Positions 7,395-16,137 are shown, numbered from the stretch's first letter. The stretch is DNA of 64,000 bases from Sulfuriroseicoccus oceanibius (GCF_010681825.2 NZ_CP066776.1:3410001-3474000), one strand, 5' to 3'. The notes: generated by a model not told the origin, from the sequence alone. Made by a program: numbers and translations.

Positions 7395-8492
7395 TCACCA
7401 GGAGCATGCCACGAGGCTGCCCCCGGCCACATAATCCGGCATGATCAACGCCCTCCCGTGCGTCGCGGTCGACGGATGGGTCAGCATGCGGACCGCCAAC
7501 TGAAAAAGTCCGCGGGCTAACGAGCCCTCGGGAATTTGATACCCGGCTATCGTCGGACGCGCGTACTCAAACATCCGGTCGTGAACCAAACACAACAACG
7601 ACACGTCCTGGGGAACCCGCAAACCGAGCGAAGGCAGCACTGTAAGCGCAGACAGCAAATAGGGCATGCGCGGCAAAATCAGCGCACTCGGCCGATCCTT
7701 CGCCTCAAAGAGCTCCGGCAACACTCTGACAATCGAATCGGCCGAATCATTCTGCCGACCGAGCACCACGTCCATACGTGTGTGGGACTGGGTCATTCCC
7801 TCATGGAATCGGCGCATTCCCTGATGCTCGGCCTCCGGATACAGCAATGCCACTCGCCGGTGCCCAAGCCGTTCCAACATAGACGCCGCATGCACACCGA
7901 GTGCCCGTTGATCCACATCCACAAAGGGCAAGTCAACCGAGGGATGAGGGGTACCAGCTACCATCGCGGGGATGCGTTCCGCTTGAAACCACAACTGGGG
8001 CTGGCTCGTGGTCAACTGCAGGATATAAAGGTCTGCCGGGTTTTGCCGGACAAACTCCTGCAACCGGTGGTGCGGGCGCTTGTAATGAGCGAGCTCCAAT
8101 GCCCGGTGCCTCAGTCTGATTCCCGCATCAGAACACAGAGAACCTAACCGATTATGGTTCAGCCGCTCATAGGCTGAGAGTTCGCTCAGAGCTAACGAAC
8201 AAAGCACCACCACCGTCTTGCGCCTCGTTCCGGCTGGCAGCTCGACCTTGGCTCCCCCTAACTCGCCCCCCTTCAAGACCCGCCTCCTGCGTCCGGGTTC
8301 GGATGGGGCGATCACCCCCTCCTGCTCCAACATCTGAAGGGCACTCCCCACCGTAACACGCCCGACACCAAGTCGGCGCGAAAGCTCCCGCTCACCAGGC
8401 AGCACGCCAGCCACGCTGCCCGACAAAATCAACCCTTTGAGGGCGTCGGCAGCTTGCAGGACTCGGTTCTCTCTTGGCGGCAGGGCGCTCAT
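7395..8492 (-). CDS. GntR-type HTH regulator with LacI-like ligand-binding domain
   Basis: 365 residues from the ATG at 8492; a TTG five codons upstream is possible. Residues ~10-75 form a winged HTH of GntR type: LPGERELSRRLGVGRVTVGS, then LQMLEQEGVI and a basic wing. From ~90 the protein follows the LacI/periplasmic-binding layout, with VDLPFVDVDQRALGVHAASM, LERLGHRRVALLYPEA and a typical late VSLLCLVHD segment. In this combination the sensor half binds a small molecule, often a sugar, and controls DNA binding. The ligand and targets cannot be read from the sequence. It stands alone, downstream of a 155-bp gap after the PEP-CTERM gene and divergent from pgsA. Confidence 0.88.
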   Translation of the reverse strand: MSALPPRENRVLQAADALKGLILSGSVAGVLPGERELSRRLGVGRVTVGSALQMLEQEGVIAPSEPGRRRRVLKGGELGGAKVELPAGTRRKTVVVLCSLALSELSAYERLNHNRLGSLCSDAGIRLRHRALELAHYKRPHHRLQEFVRQNPADLYILQLTTSQPQLWFQAERIPAMVAGTPHPSVDLPFVDVDQRALGVHAASMLERLGHRRVALLYPEAEHQGMRRFHEGMTQSHTRMDVVLGRQNDSADSIVRVLPELFEAKDRPSALILPRMPYLLSALTVLPSLGLRVPQDVSLLCLVHDRMFEYARPTIAGYQIPEGSLARGLFQLAVRMLTHPSTATHGRALIMPDYVAGGSLVACSW

Positions 8493-8636
8493 GTCGCGGC
8501 TATCCAACCAGATCCAGAGCCCAAGCCAAGCTCAATTCATGGTTGAAACCACTCCTGATCCCAAGTCCCCACATCCGACACGAAATTTCGTTGCGTATAG
8601 CGCATCGCACCGTGATCGTGGTGCCACAGGCTCACC

Positions 8637-9224
8637 ATGAACATTCCCAACCAACTCACCCTGCTGCGCATCGTCCTGAGTGTTATTTTCGTGATCGTCC
8701 TGTCCGTGGACATGGCAAATGCCTACCTGTGGGCACTGATCATCTTTGCCATCGCATCAATCACCGACTTCCTCGACGGACACCTCGCTCGCAAGTGGAA
8801 CCTGGTCACCGACTTCGGCAAACTAATGGATCCGCTGGCCGACAAGATCCTCGTCGCCGCCGCGCTGGTTCTCATGGTGCAACATCAAGACGCCAGTGGA
8901 GCTCCGCTGCTGCCCGCTTGGTTTGTGATCGTCATTCTCTTCCGCGAATTCCTCGTCACCGGCGTGCGCATGCTGGCGCTCTCCAGCAAAACCGTGATCG
9001 CCGCCGACGGCTGGGGGAAACTCAAGACCATCTTCCAGATCGTGCTGATCTGCGTGATCCTCGCAGAGCGCGCCACAGTCGTCGATCTTGGCATCGACCT
9101 GAGCATCGCCGAGCCATTCCTCGGCTACGCCATCGACGGATTGTTCTGGGTCGTGCTGGCTCTCACCGTCTACTCCGGCGCCGGATACTTCAAAGGCTTC
9201 CTCAAGACCGCTGAGTTTAAGTAG
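8637..9224 (+). CDS. pgsA: CDP-diacylglycerol--glycerol-3-phosphate 3-phosphatidyltransferase
   Basis: 195 residues, a normal length for the family. It makes phosphatidylglycerol phosphate from CDP-diacylglycerol and glycerol-3-phosphate at the inner membrane, the committed step to phosphatidylglycerol and cardiolipin. The CDP-alcohol phosphotransferase signature DG-x2-AR-x8-G-x3-D-x3-D is complete (DGHLAR near residue 48, then GKLMDPLAD). Several membrane helices follow, and FREFLVTGVRMLAL matches the family. The start NIPNQLTLLRI is typical of PgsA. A single gene, divergent from the regulator at 7395-8492. Confidence 0.93.
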   Translation: MNIPNQLTLLRIVLSVIFVIVLSVDMANAYLWALIIFAIASITDFLDGHLARKWNLVTDFGKLMDPLADKILVAAALVLMVQHQDASGAPLLPAWFVIVILFREFLVTGVRMLALSSKTVIAADGWGKLKTIFQIVLICVILAERATVVDLGIDLSIAEPFLGYAIDGLFWVVLALTVYSGAGYFKGFLKTAEFK

Positions 9225-9309
9225 GCGCGTTCCTCGCCGGAGGCTCGGAACGCAGCTGCGAGACGGGGAGAAGAAAGAGGCTAGTGAGCCCTGAACTGCC
9301 AAAGTTCAC

Positions 9310-9412
9310 AAAATAGGCCCTATCGGACTCATAGGACCTATTTCGCGCGGAGCACCGCAAACGCGCCAGCGCCCCCCTTCCTACTCCCTACTAGCTACCC
9401 GCTACTTCCCTA
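9310..9412. repeat. Dispersed short intergenic repeats
   Basis: Two motifs recur elsewhere in the window. The first is a CCTAT-rich piece with both orientations of CCTAT at 9315-9344, similar to 37153-37185. The second is a run of CTACTCCCTAC-type words at 9378-9412, similar to 40827-40859 between the two tRNA genes. The second run reaches the stop codon of the sugar kinase gene. Confidence 0.6.
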
Positions 9413-10333
9413 ATACTCGCCGATCTGACGGAAGAAGTTCATCCGCTCGTCGATATCGGCCTGGCTCAGGTTCTGCAATCGGCGGGTCGAGAACTCTTCG
9501 CAGGTGAACGATGCCATGATCGTTCCGGCGACGACCGCCTTCTTCAGCTCGTCGAACGCCACCTCGCCGCCCGGCTTCACCGCACCAGCTTTCACCAAGG
9601 CACCCGCAAGTCCTCCGAGGAAGGTATCGCCGGCACCGGTTGGGTCGGTCACCACCCGCAGCGGGTGTGCACCCACGCGGAAGAAACGGCCACCAGGGCC
9701 AAAGAGCATCGCCCCATATTCACCGAGTTTGATCACCACCGCCTTCGGTCCCATCGCCAACAACGCCTCACCGGCAACCACCAGGTTCGACTCACCGGTG
9801 AGCTCGCGGGCTTCGCCGTCGTTGATCACGAACAAATCCAGGCGCTTCAGCACGTCTTTGAGTCGATCGCGGGCGATCTCGATCCACAAGTCCATCGAGT
9901 CGGCCACCACAAAGTCGGCATCCTGACACTGGTCGAGCGTCTGCAACTGGTTGTCCGGCGACATATTCGCCAGCACGCAGACCTTGGCACCTGAGATCGA
10001 CGCCGGCACTTTCGGTTCCCAGTTCTCCAACACGTTCAACGCGACGCTGTGCGTCTGGCGGTCGTTCATGTTTTGGAAATACTCACCTGTCCAGGTGAAC
10101 GAGTCCGCCTCCGAGCGTTCCACGCCGTCGAGGTTGACCTGATGCGAGGCAAGCATGTCCAAATGAGCCTGCGGATAGTCCTTGCCGATGATCCCGACCA
10201 AGCGCACATCGTCGGTGAAATATGACGCCGAGAGGGCCGCATAGGCAGCCGATCCACCGAGCAACTGGGTAGCTTCGGCATTCGGGGTTTTGATGTTATC
10301 AATGGCGATGGTTCCGGCGACAAGAATGGACAT
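9410..10333 (-). CDS. PfkB-family sugar/nucleoside kinase
   Basis: 307 residues from the ATG at 10333 (MSILVAGTIAID); the longer frame upstream lacks family features. This is the ribokinase/adenosine kinase fold: LLGGSAAYAALSASYF near residue 27 matches the first PfkB signature, and DPTGAGDTFLGG near residue 235 is the second, with the catalytic Asp of GAGD and the anion hole. The substrate cannot be fixed. The short, simple N-terminus and the FVINDGEAREL segment resemble carbohydrate kinases of the ribokinase group, and adenosine is also possible. It is divergent from the small gene at 10449. Confidence 0.88.
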   Translation of the reverse strand: MSILVAGTIAIDNIKTPNAEATQLLGGSAAYAALSASYFTDDVRLVGIIGKDYPQAHLDMLASHQVNLDGVERSEADSFTWTGEYFQNMNDRQTHSVALNVLENWEPKVPASISGAKVCVLANMSPDNQLQTLDQCQDADFVVADSMDLWIEIARDRLKDVLKRLDLFVINDGEARELTGESNLVVAGEALLAMGPKAVVIKLGEYGAMLFGPGGRFFRVGAHPLRVVTDPTGAGDTFLGGLAGALVKAGAVKPGGEVAFDELKKAVVAGTIMASFTCEEFSTRRLQNLSQADIDERMNFFRQIGEY

Positions 10334-10448
10334 AGCGATCTTGGTGAAGTTCTTAGGCTGAGAGTTCTGCGCCCGAACAAGCGACAGAATCATTGGCGAT
10401 GCAAGCAATTGGGAATACATTCGCAGCGAAACACATCCCACCGACGTT

Positions 10449-10541
10449 ATGCTGAAACAATTCCTCATGTTCGCCCTCTTTGTTGGGGGCTACTTGGTTC
10501 TGATGAAATGGGTTCTGCCCAAAATGGGAGTCTCCACATGA
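10449..10541 (+). CDS. Small hydrophobic protein (30 aa)
   Basis: This short frame encodes MLKQFLMFALFVGGYLVLMK followed by WVLPKMGVST. It has one predicted membrane helix, a positive N-terminus and a short periplasmic tail. Its TGA is followed directly by the ATG of the next small frame, and that one overlaps bcp, which suggests a coupled three-gene unit. No family is recognised. Confidence 0.45.
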   Translation: MLKQFLMFALFVGGYLVLMKWVLPKMGVST

Positions 10542-10712
10542 ATGAGCGGAGCCTGCTCGGTCGAGCAGCCAGCTGATTCGCAGCCCCCCCCTGCCAAAAC
10601 CCCGGTCACCATCGACGAGCCCGCCTCGGTCGACAAATCCGACAACGATGACAGCGCGCCAAAAGCAATCGAAGACGCGCCATCCGAGACCCCGAAACCA
10701 CCGCAACCATGA
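10542..10712 (+). CDS. Small acidic, proline-rich protein (56 aa) overlapping bcp
   Basis: The frame starts at the base after the TGA of the preceding small gene, and its stop overlaps the start of bcp as ATGA (10709-10712). The product is low-complexity, rich in P, D, E, S and A, with no predicted structure. The tight contacts on both sides argue for translation and coupling to bcp. The composition argues for caution: it could be a leader, or the end of a decayed lipoprotein (SGACSVEQ near the start). Confidence 0.35.
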   Translation: MSGACSVEQPADSQPPPAKTPVTIDEPASVDKSDNDDSAPKAIEDAPSETPKPPQP

Positions 10713-11191
10713 GCGACACACCGTCTCCAGCCGTCGGCGATACGGCCCCGGATTTTAATCTACCGGACCAGACCGACACCCCACACAAGCTGAGCGACTA
10801 TCGCGGCAAGTGGGTTGTGCTCTTTTTCTACCCGAAAGACAGCACACCAGGCTGCACCACGGAGGCCTGCAGCTTCCGCGACGCCAAGGACGAACTCACC
10901 GACCTTGGCGCGGTCGTTCTCGGCATGAGCATCGGCGACGTCAAAGGCAAGGCCAAGTTCGCTAACAAACACGAGCTCAACTTCCCACTACTCGCCGACG
11001 AAGACCACTCGGTCGCCGAAAGCTACGGGGTGTGGGGCCCGAAGAAATTCATGGGCCGCGAGTTCCTCGGCATCAAGCGTGTCTCCTTCCTCATCGCCCC
11101 CGATGGGAAAATCGCCCGCCGCTGGGACAAGGTGAAGGTGAAAACCCACGACGCAGAGGTGCTCGAAGCCCTGCGTGAGGTGCAGTCTTAA
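10709..11191 (+). CDS. bcp: Thioredoxin-dependent peroxiredoxin, BCP/PrxQ type
   Basis: 160 residues, the normal length. It reduces hydrogen and organic peroxides in the cytoplasm with electrons from thioredoxin. The peroxidatic Cys 49 in TPGCTTEAC and the resolving Cys 54, five residues later, are both present, which is the atypical two-Cys PrxQ arrangement. GDTAPDFNLPD and WVVLFFYPKDSTPGC are family landmarks, and VSFLIAPDGKI closes the core. It is probably the last gene of a small unit starting at 10449. The next 850 bp are repeats. Confidence 0.95.
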   Translation: MSDTPSPAVGDTAPDFNLPDQTDTPHKLSDYRGKWVVLFFYPKDSTPGCTTEACSFRDAKDELTDLGAVVLGMSIGDVKGKAKFANKHELNFPLLADEDHSVAESYGVWGPKKFMGREFLGIKRVSFLIAPDGKIARRWDKVKVKTHDAEVLEALREVQS

Positions 11192-11598
11192 ACTGCTAGT
11201 AGACCGGCAGTTCGTTGGAGCTGCCGGCCTACCAAGGCAACCGCGCGCCTAGGTGGTAAACCGTCCCTTCGGGACGACTGATGTGTCACTCGTTGAACCT
11301 GCGGTTGAAACCGCAGGCTAGCCGGTAACGCGTCGCTCCGCGACGAAATGCACCGAATATCGCCCCTGGTGATTAGACGATACCGGCTACAGACGCCGCC
11401 CTCCCGGAGCGCGCACTATCACTCAAGAGTCCCACACGGCCACAGCCGATCGCTCGCCGAGCGAGGAGGAAGGTCAGCCTCTCCCCGAAGCCAGCACCTC
11501 CCCCCGCCTGGAGAGCTTTCCCAGTCGCGAGGCTTTACCCCGCGACGCGAGGCTCTACCCACCGCGAGGCTCCACCCACCGCGAAGCCATCATCCATC

Positions 11599-11684
11599 GC
11601 GGAGCGATCGCTTGCCGGCTAGCCTGCGGTTTCAACCGCAGGTTCCTAGCCTCGGGAAAATCCCGCGCCGTAGGTGCGGTTTAC
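11599..11684. repeat. 86-bp dispersed repeat, copy 1
   Basis: Begins GCGGAGCGATCGCTTGCCGG and ends GGTGCGGTTTAC. It contains the 20-bp palindrome at 11623-11642. The second copy is at 11931-12016. Confidence 0.8.
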
Positions 11685-11930
11685 CGCGAACATCCTTCAC
11701 ACCCAAGCCATCGATTGGGATCGCGATATCGATGAGGAGGTTGCGCCCCCCCACACTGGCTTCGCTCCAATAGCGATAGCTTCGCATCCCCCAATGCCTT
11801 CGTGAACTTAGAGCCCTTCGTGGTTTCGCACCCACACAGCCCTCCGCCGCCGATGCCACGGCTTGAAGCGCTGGGCGGACGACAGTCCTGCCGTCGGCGC
11901 GAATCCATCACACCGAATCTCGCCCCCATC

Positions 11931-12016
11931 GCGGAGCGATGACTTACCGGCTAGCCTGCGGTTTCAACCGCAGGTTCCTAGCCTCGGAAAAACCCCGCGC
12001 CGCAGGTGCGGTTTAC
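11931..12016. repeat. 86-bp dispersed repeat, copy 2
   Basis: Begins GCGGAGCGATGACTTACCGG and ends GGTGCGGTTTAC, in the same orientation as copy 1. It contains the palindrome at 11955-11974. It lies just downstream of the deoC stop codon. Confidence 0.8.
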
Positions 12017-12048
12017 TCCACACGGCTCCTGCTGATATGACCGAGAGC

Positions 12049-12819
12049 TCAGCTCCCCGCCAACTGCGCCAACACATCGTCCAGTAGCGAGCTCGCGCCG
12101 ATCCGGAAGTTTACCGGCGACACCGGACCATGCAGCGAATTGGCCAGCTCCACGTAGTCGAGCGCATCGTACGCCGACTTGATACCACCGGCCGCCTTCA
12201 CGCCGACCGCACGCCCAGTGGCAGCCTCCCACGCCACGGCTTCCTCGAGCAGCACACCGACATCAGCCATCGTCGCACCGGCGCGTCCCATGCCGGTTGA
12301 CGTTTTGAGAAAGTCCGCACCCGCCTGCAGCGCAATCTGAGCCGCCTGACGCACCGCGTCCTCATGCGGCAGGTCACAGGTTTCCAAAATCACCTTCAGA
12401 TGGGCACCGGAGCACGCGTCCTTCATCGCCGCGATCTCATCGTGTACCTCTTCCAACTCGCCGGCAAGAAACGCACCACGGTTGATCGCCACGTCAATTT
12501 CACTGGCCCCTTCATCCACCGCGTAATGGATCTCAGAAATCTTTGATGTCAGCGGCGTCTGCGCGAAAGGAAAGCCGCCGGCAACACACGCCACCCCGAC
12601 CGACGTCCCCTCCGTGATGTCCGCAGCAAGCCCGGCAAACACAGGCCACACGCACACCGCCGCACAGGAGGGTGGGTTCTCCAGCCCATGATCGTACCCC
12701 AAAGGCTCGACCGCTCGCTGGCACAGCATCGCTACATCGTCCTCGTTATCCACCGCGGTCAGCGTGGTCAAATCAAGCAGCGTGATCAACTGCAGCAGTT
12801 TCGTGTGATCAGTCTTCAT
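12049..12819 (-). CDS. deoC: Deoxyribose-phosphate aldolase
   Basis: 256 residues from the ATG at 12819; the longer frame upstream is not needed. It cleaves 2-deoxyribose-5-phosphate to glyceraldehyde-3-phosphate and acetaldehyde in deoxynucleoside catabolism. The Schiff-base Lys 172 is in FLKTSTG and the second catalytic Lys 208 in VKAAGGIK. Asp 109 in EIDVAINRGAF matches the conserved acid. The length is near the long (E. coli-like) DeoC form. No deoA or deoD is nearby, so it is an isolated deo gene. The 109 bp between it and the next upstream gene hold no other gene. Confidence 0.93.
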   Translation of the reverse strand: MKTDHTKLLQLITLLDLTTLTAVDNEDDVAMLCQRAVEPLGYDHGLENPPSCAAVCVWPVFAGLAADITEGTSVGVACVAGGFPFAQTPLTSKISEIHYAVDEGASEIDVAINRGAFLAGELEEVHDEIAAMKDACSGAHLKVILETCDLPHEDAVRQAAQIALQAGADFLKTSTGMGRAGATMADVGVLLEEAVAWEAATGRAVGVKAAGGIKSAYDALDYVELANSLHGPVSPVNFRIGASSLLDDVLAQLAGS

Positions 12820-12928
12820 CGTCAGACGATAAAACGACGACACGCCCGGAAGCAACCCCACCTTGCTCCCGGACGCGCCGATTTCCCGCGGTTACCCGAC
12901 AATTACCCGACAATTACCCGCGAAGGCC

Positions 12929-14620
12929 CTAGCCCCGCACCAGCCAGACTTCCACCCGGCGGTTGTTGGCTCGTCCCGCTGCGGAGGCGTTGTCCGCCAC
13001 CGGCATGGCTTCGCCAAACCCATGCACCTCGATATTGCGTACCCCTTTGGCGCGTAGCACGTCAGCCACCGCCTCGGCGCGCCGCTGCGAAATCCGCAGG
13101 TTGTTCTCACTCGCCCCCACGTTGTCGGCAAACCCAATCAGCACCACCGACACATTCTCGTTCCCTGCCGATGCGAGTAATCCGGCCAGACGCTCCAGGT
13201 TATTCAACGAGTTGATATCCGGCTGGTCCGAGCCACTGCTGAAGCGGATGTTGGCCTGCGTATCACGACGGTCGGCACGACGGATCGCCTCCCGATAGCC
13301 ATACGGCACGTCCTCACTTGCCAACAGTTGCTGCTTGAGACTATCCGCATTCTCGCGGTCGGTCTTGGTCGACAATCCCTGACCCACCAATCCGGTACCA
13401 TCCACGACTTCCTGCCCATCGTTGGACATGGTGAACTTCACAAAATCCAACGCCATCGGCGACGCATTCACCGGCACATAGAAATACAACAACCTCGCCA
13501 ACGGATAGTCCTGCGTCTTCACCGTCAAGCGGGTCGCCTCCAGCGGGAGCGCTTGCTCACCCGCCTGCACCCGAAGTGCCTTCACGCTCGCCCCCACATA
13601 CGCCAGCCCCACAAACCCGATCCCATTGGGATGAGTCGCCACGTTGCGCACCAGCTTTTCGCTGTCCTCAAAACGATCGACATTGGACGTGGTGAGCTTC
13701 CGTTTGAACGGCTTCAACACGCGCGCCTTGAATGTATCCCATGTTCCTGACTGCTCATCGCGGGCATACACAAATACCGGCTGGTCCGGTCCACCGAGTT
13801 CTTTCCAGTTGGCAATCTCACCCGAGAACAACTTCGAAATCTGATCCACGGTCAGCGACGACACCGGGTTGTTCCGGTTCACCACAACCGCCACCCCGTC
13901 GAGAGCGATCGGAAACTCACAGGCAGGATTGCGCAAATCTCCAATCCCCAGCTGGGCCAGATTGATTGCCTCTTTCTCTTTGATCGGACGCGATGCCATC
14001 CCGATGTCGCAGAAGCCCCCGGCCAGCCCCACACTCTTGGAGCTTGATGTCTCGCCAAACGCAGTACTCGATCCGTGCGCTTTGATCTCCACCTCTCCCA
14101 GCTCGCGTTCGCCCGGCAATGAGAAGCGAATCGTCGCCTCCACGCCGTCGCGCTGAAGCGAGATATTCTGGTATCCGCGGGAGGTGAGGAACTGCCGCAC
14201 CAATTCTGGCGCCAGACTTGCTCCCACTGTGTTGGATCCATGAATGCGCAACAAAGTCCGCACCTCGGGAGCGTCCACATCCACACCCATACGCATGGCA
14301 AACTGCTTGGCCACTTCCGCCACCGGTTCGCCATTGATGCGGGCAATTATCTCGAACTGACGCAAACGATCACGGTTCTCTTCCTCCACGGCCGCGCGGG
14401 CATGGGAATCTCCATCGCCGGACAGCTTCAAAGTTCCGTCAGCGGTCTCCTCCACCACCGAAGCCTTCTTCAAATAGTCCACCAACACCGCCCGCTTATC
14501 GCGCTCGGCATTCAAGAGTTTGAACTCATCCCGCAATGCGGAATCTGAGACCGCCAGAACACTTGGCACACACACCAAGGCCACCACGGCCAACATCAGG
14601 ATTTTGATTGTCGTTTTCAT
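12929..14620 (-). CDS. PstS-like phosphate-binding protein fused to OmpA domain
   Basis: 563 residues. A signal peptide (MKTTIKILMLAVVALVCVPS) is followed by a ~85-residue N-terminal part. Its spacing (LVDYLKKASVV, then a second helix ending in RINGEPVAEVAKQFAMRMG) recalls YdbL/DUF1318 proteins. Residues ~120-400 resemble PstS substrate-binding domains: RIHGSNTVG at the start, GLAGGFCDIGMASRPIKEKE, DGVAVVVNRNNPVSSLT and SGTWDTFKARVL. The last ~110 residues are an OmpA peptidoglycan-binding domain (SVVLIGFADNVGASENNLRI, then SQRRAEAVADVL). The product should be periplasmic or outer-membrane-associated and tied to peptidoglycan, binding phosphate or a similar anion. It starts 4 bp after the stop of the membrane protein at 14625-15788, so the two form an operon. 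No pstCAB genes are visible. Confidence 0.85.
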   Translation of the reverse strand: MKTTIKILMLAVVALVCVPSVLAVSDSALRDEFKLLNAERDKRAVLVDYLKKASVVEETADGTLKLSGDGDSHARAAVEEENRDRLRQFEIIARINGEPVAEVAKQFAMRMGVDVDAPEVRTLLRIHGSNTVGASLAPELVRQFLTSRGYQNISLQRDGVEATIRFSLPGERELGEVEIKAHGSSTAFGETSSSKSVGLAGGFCDIGMASRPIKEKEAINLAQLGIGDLRNPACEFPIALDGVAVVVNRNNPVSSLTVDQISKLFSGEIANWKELGGPDQPVFVYARDEQSGTWDTFKARVLKPFKRKLTTSNVDRFEDSEKLVRNVATHPNGIGFVGLAYVGASVKALRVQAGEQALPLEATRLTVKTQDYPLARLLYFYVPVNASPMALDFVKFTMSNDGQEVVDGTGLVGQGLSTKTDRENADSLKQQLLASEDVPYGYREAIRRADRRDTQANIRFSSGSDQPDINSLNNLERLAGLLASAGNENVSVVLIGFADNVGASENNLRISQRRAEAVADVLRAKGVRNIEVHGFGEAMPVADNASAAGRANNRRVEVWLVRG

Positions 14621-14624
14621 TAGT

Positions 14625-15788
14625 TTACGAATTGATGATCATATTGAGTTCTTCGCTGTCGACGTCTCGGGACGGAGCCGCGGGTGCTGATGTCATCTGA
14701 TCCAGCAAGCCGTCGCCCTCATCACTTCGATCACTGCCGTCCTCACCTGCCGCCCCGGCCATTGCGCCAAGATCCAGCCCCTCATCACCCGGGTGCTCGG
14801 CTCCTCCCCCCGTCATTTCCAGCGGCTCGGGCTCTTCAGCGGGCGGGGTCACAACAGCCACCAGCTCCTCCTGAGGCGTCGCCCCTGCCACCTGTGGATC
14901 AACCACCACGTGTTGATCCTGCGAGCCTATCATTGGATCCTTGAATGCGTTCGCCTGACGGAGGTCACGGTAATCCTTCACATCCTGCTCCAGATTGCGC
15001 TCGCGGCGCACTTCATCGCGACCTTTGATCTCCACCACCTCCCCGTCTCCCGAATTTAAAATCCCCGGCAGCAACATCCCACAACCCACCAAAATCACTC
15101 CGACCAACCCGGCAATCACGTATGTCGATGTGCGAGACTCCGCAGGGCGCGCGGCATTGAGCTGCTGCTGCGCCAATGAGGCAATCGCTGCGGTATCCAA
15201 GTTCACACTCACCGGCACCGTCGATGTAGACTCTCCCGGCGTCGGCATCGATGCCGACAAAATGCTGTGCATGTGGCTCTCGGGCACGCCGAGCAAGATC
15301 GACAATGCCTTCTCCACCGATACCGAGCCCGCACTATTCGCCTCAAATCCCCACAACACATGAAGTCGCGTCCGCTCGCCATCCTGGTAGATGCGATAGG
15401 ACTCCAAGCTCCGGCGAGGGTTCGGCACCTTGAAGTTGAGCAAAATCGACTCAATCCGATTCGGAAAGTCCTGCAGTTGAAGTAGGCGGCGGCATTTGAT
15501 CCAGCCCTCCATCACTCGCAACAACTCCCCCTTGGGAATATCCGAAATGTTGCGCACCGGCTCACTCAACGTGCAGGTCTCTCTCCCGCGGTCGTCGCGC
15601 GACTCATATAAATACTGCCCATCTTTCTGCAGCACCTTGGGGAAGATCGGACCGTACGAAAGCTCCAGCACCTCCTGCACCTTGGGGTCATGGTATCCCA
15701 CACCGCCCTTTGGGGAACTAAACCCAGGAGCCCGAAGCGGCTGCAATTTCTCTAAATCAACGGATAGTAACGATGGCGTGGTAGACAT
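14625..15788 (-). CDS. Unassigned single-pass membrane protein, operon partner of the PstS-OmpA fusion
   Basis: 387 residues. Residues 1-~175 are a soluble domain of mixed alpha/beta character without a recognised family. A segment around 176-215 is rich in A, Q and S. A single membrane helix follows at about 222-246 (YVIAGLVGVILVGCGMLLPG). The remaining ~140 residues are acidic and P/E/G-rich, with low complexity, and would be periplasmic if the N-terminus is cytoplasmic. No signal peptide is present. The gene directly precedes the PstS-OmpA fusion, and co-translation suggests a shared job at the envelope. Function unknown. Confidence 0.75.
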   Translation of the reverse strand: MSTTPSLLSVDLEKLQPLRAPGFSSPKGGVGYHDPKVQEVLELSYGPIFPKVLQKDGQYLYESRDDRGRETCTLSEPVRNISDIPKGELLRVMEGWIKCRRLLQLQDFPNRIESILLNFKVPNPRRSLESYRIYQDGERTRLHVLWGFEANSAGSVSVEKALSILLGVPESHMHSILSASMPTPGESTSTVPVSVNLDTAAIASLAQQQLNAARPAESRTSTYVIAGLVGVILVGCGMLLPGILNSGDGEVVEIKGRDEVRRERNLEQDVKDYRDLRQANAFKDPMIGSQDQHVVVDPQVAGATPQEELVAVVTPPAEEPEPLEMTGGGAEHPGDEGLDLGAMAGAAGEDGSDRSDEGDGLLDQMTSAPAAPSRDVDSEELNMIINS

Positions 15789-16026
15789 GAGTGGCTGATG
15801 GCGGACGGTTGGATCCGACCCCAGCCACTAAGGAGAATTCACGCCACCCCGCACCCACTTCCGTGTGACGTTTTCCACCCAGTTCTAGCACGCACTTGCA
15901 ACCAATTCGTCACAACGACTCACGTCCCCACCGCACACTAATCCGCTCCTCGGTCGACAGAGGCCACACTCCCCTCATCGACTAACGGCCCCACGCTCAA
16001 ACATCTGAACGGGGGCCGCTCTCTGA

Positions 16027-16134
16027 TACCATTTGAACGGTCAAATTGGTGGAATGGCGGCGAGCTCCTTCTTCCCCACATCTCCCACTGATCCCATCCT
16101 CATCGGATAGGCCAAGGTGACCGTTTAAAGGGTG
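16027..16134. mobile_element. Small inverted-repeat element, copy 2 (108 bp, internally deleted)
   Basis: The left end TACCATTTGAACGGTCA (16027-16043) and right end GGTGACCGTTTAAAGGGTG (to 16134) match the termini of the other copies. The interior keeps about 25 bp of the left part and about 45 bp of the right part of copy 3 and lacks about 90 bp between. A TTA at 16135-16137 follows the right end, then CTA, the complement of the TAG stop of the ArsC/Spx-like gene. The left flank is TGA rather than TTA. The rest of the 15789-16137 gap shows no gene. Confidence 0.8.
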
Positions 16135-16137
16135 TTA

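Larger units (their letters stand above)
11192..12048. repeat. Repeat-filled intergenic region
   Basis: No gene is supported here. A palindrome CCTGCGGTTGAAACCGCAGG (11298-11317) recurs as CCTGCGGTTTCAACCGCAGG at 11623-11642 and 11955-11974. Around the last two lies a repeat block of 86 bp (11599-11684 and 11931-12016) with about six differences. Another motif, CGATTGGGATCGCGATATCG at 11712-11731, has a close relative at 58594-58613. Several open frames cross the region on both strands without recognisable content. Confidence 0.8.

Noticed and set aside
11192-12048. A degraded gene
   Set aside because: The region is explained by palindromic and block repeats; no frame shows a domain.
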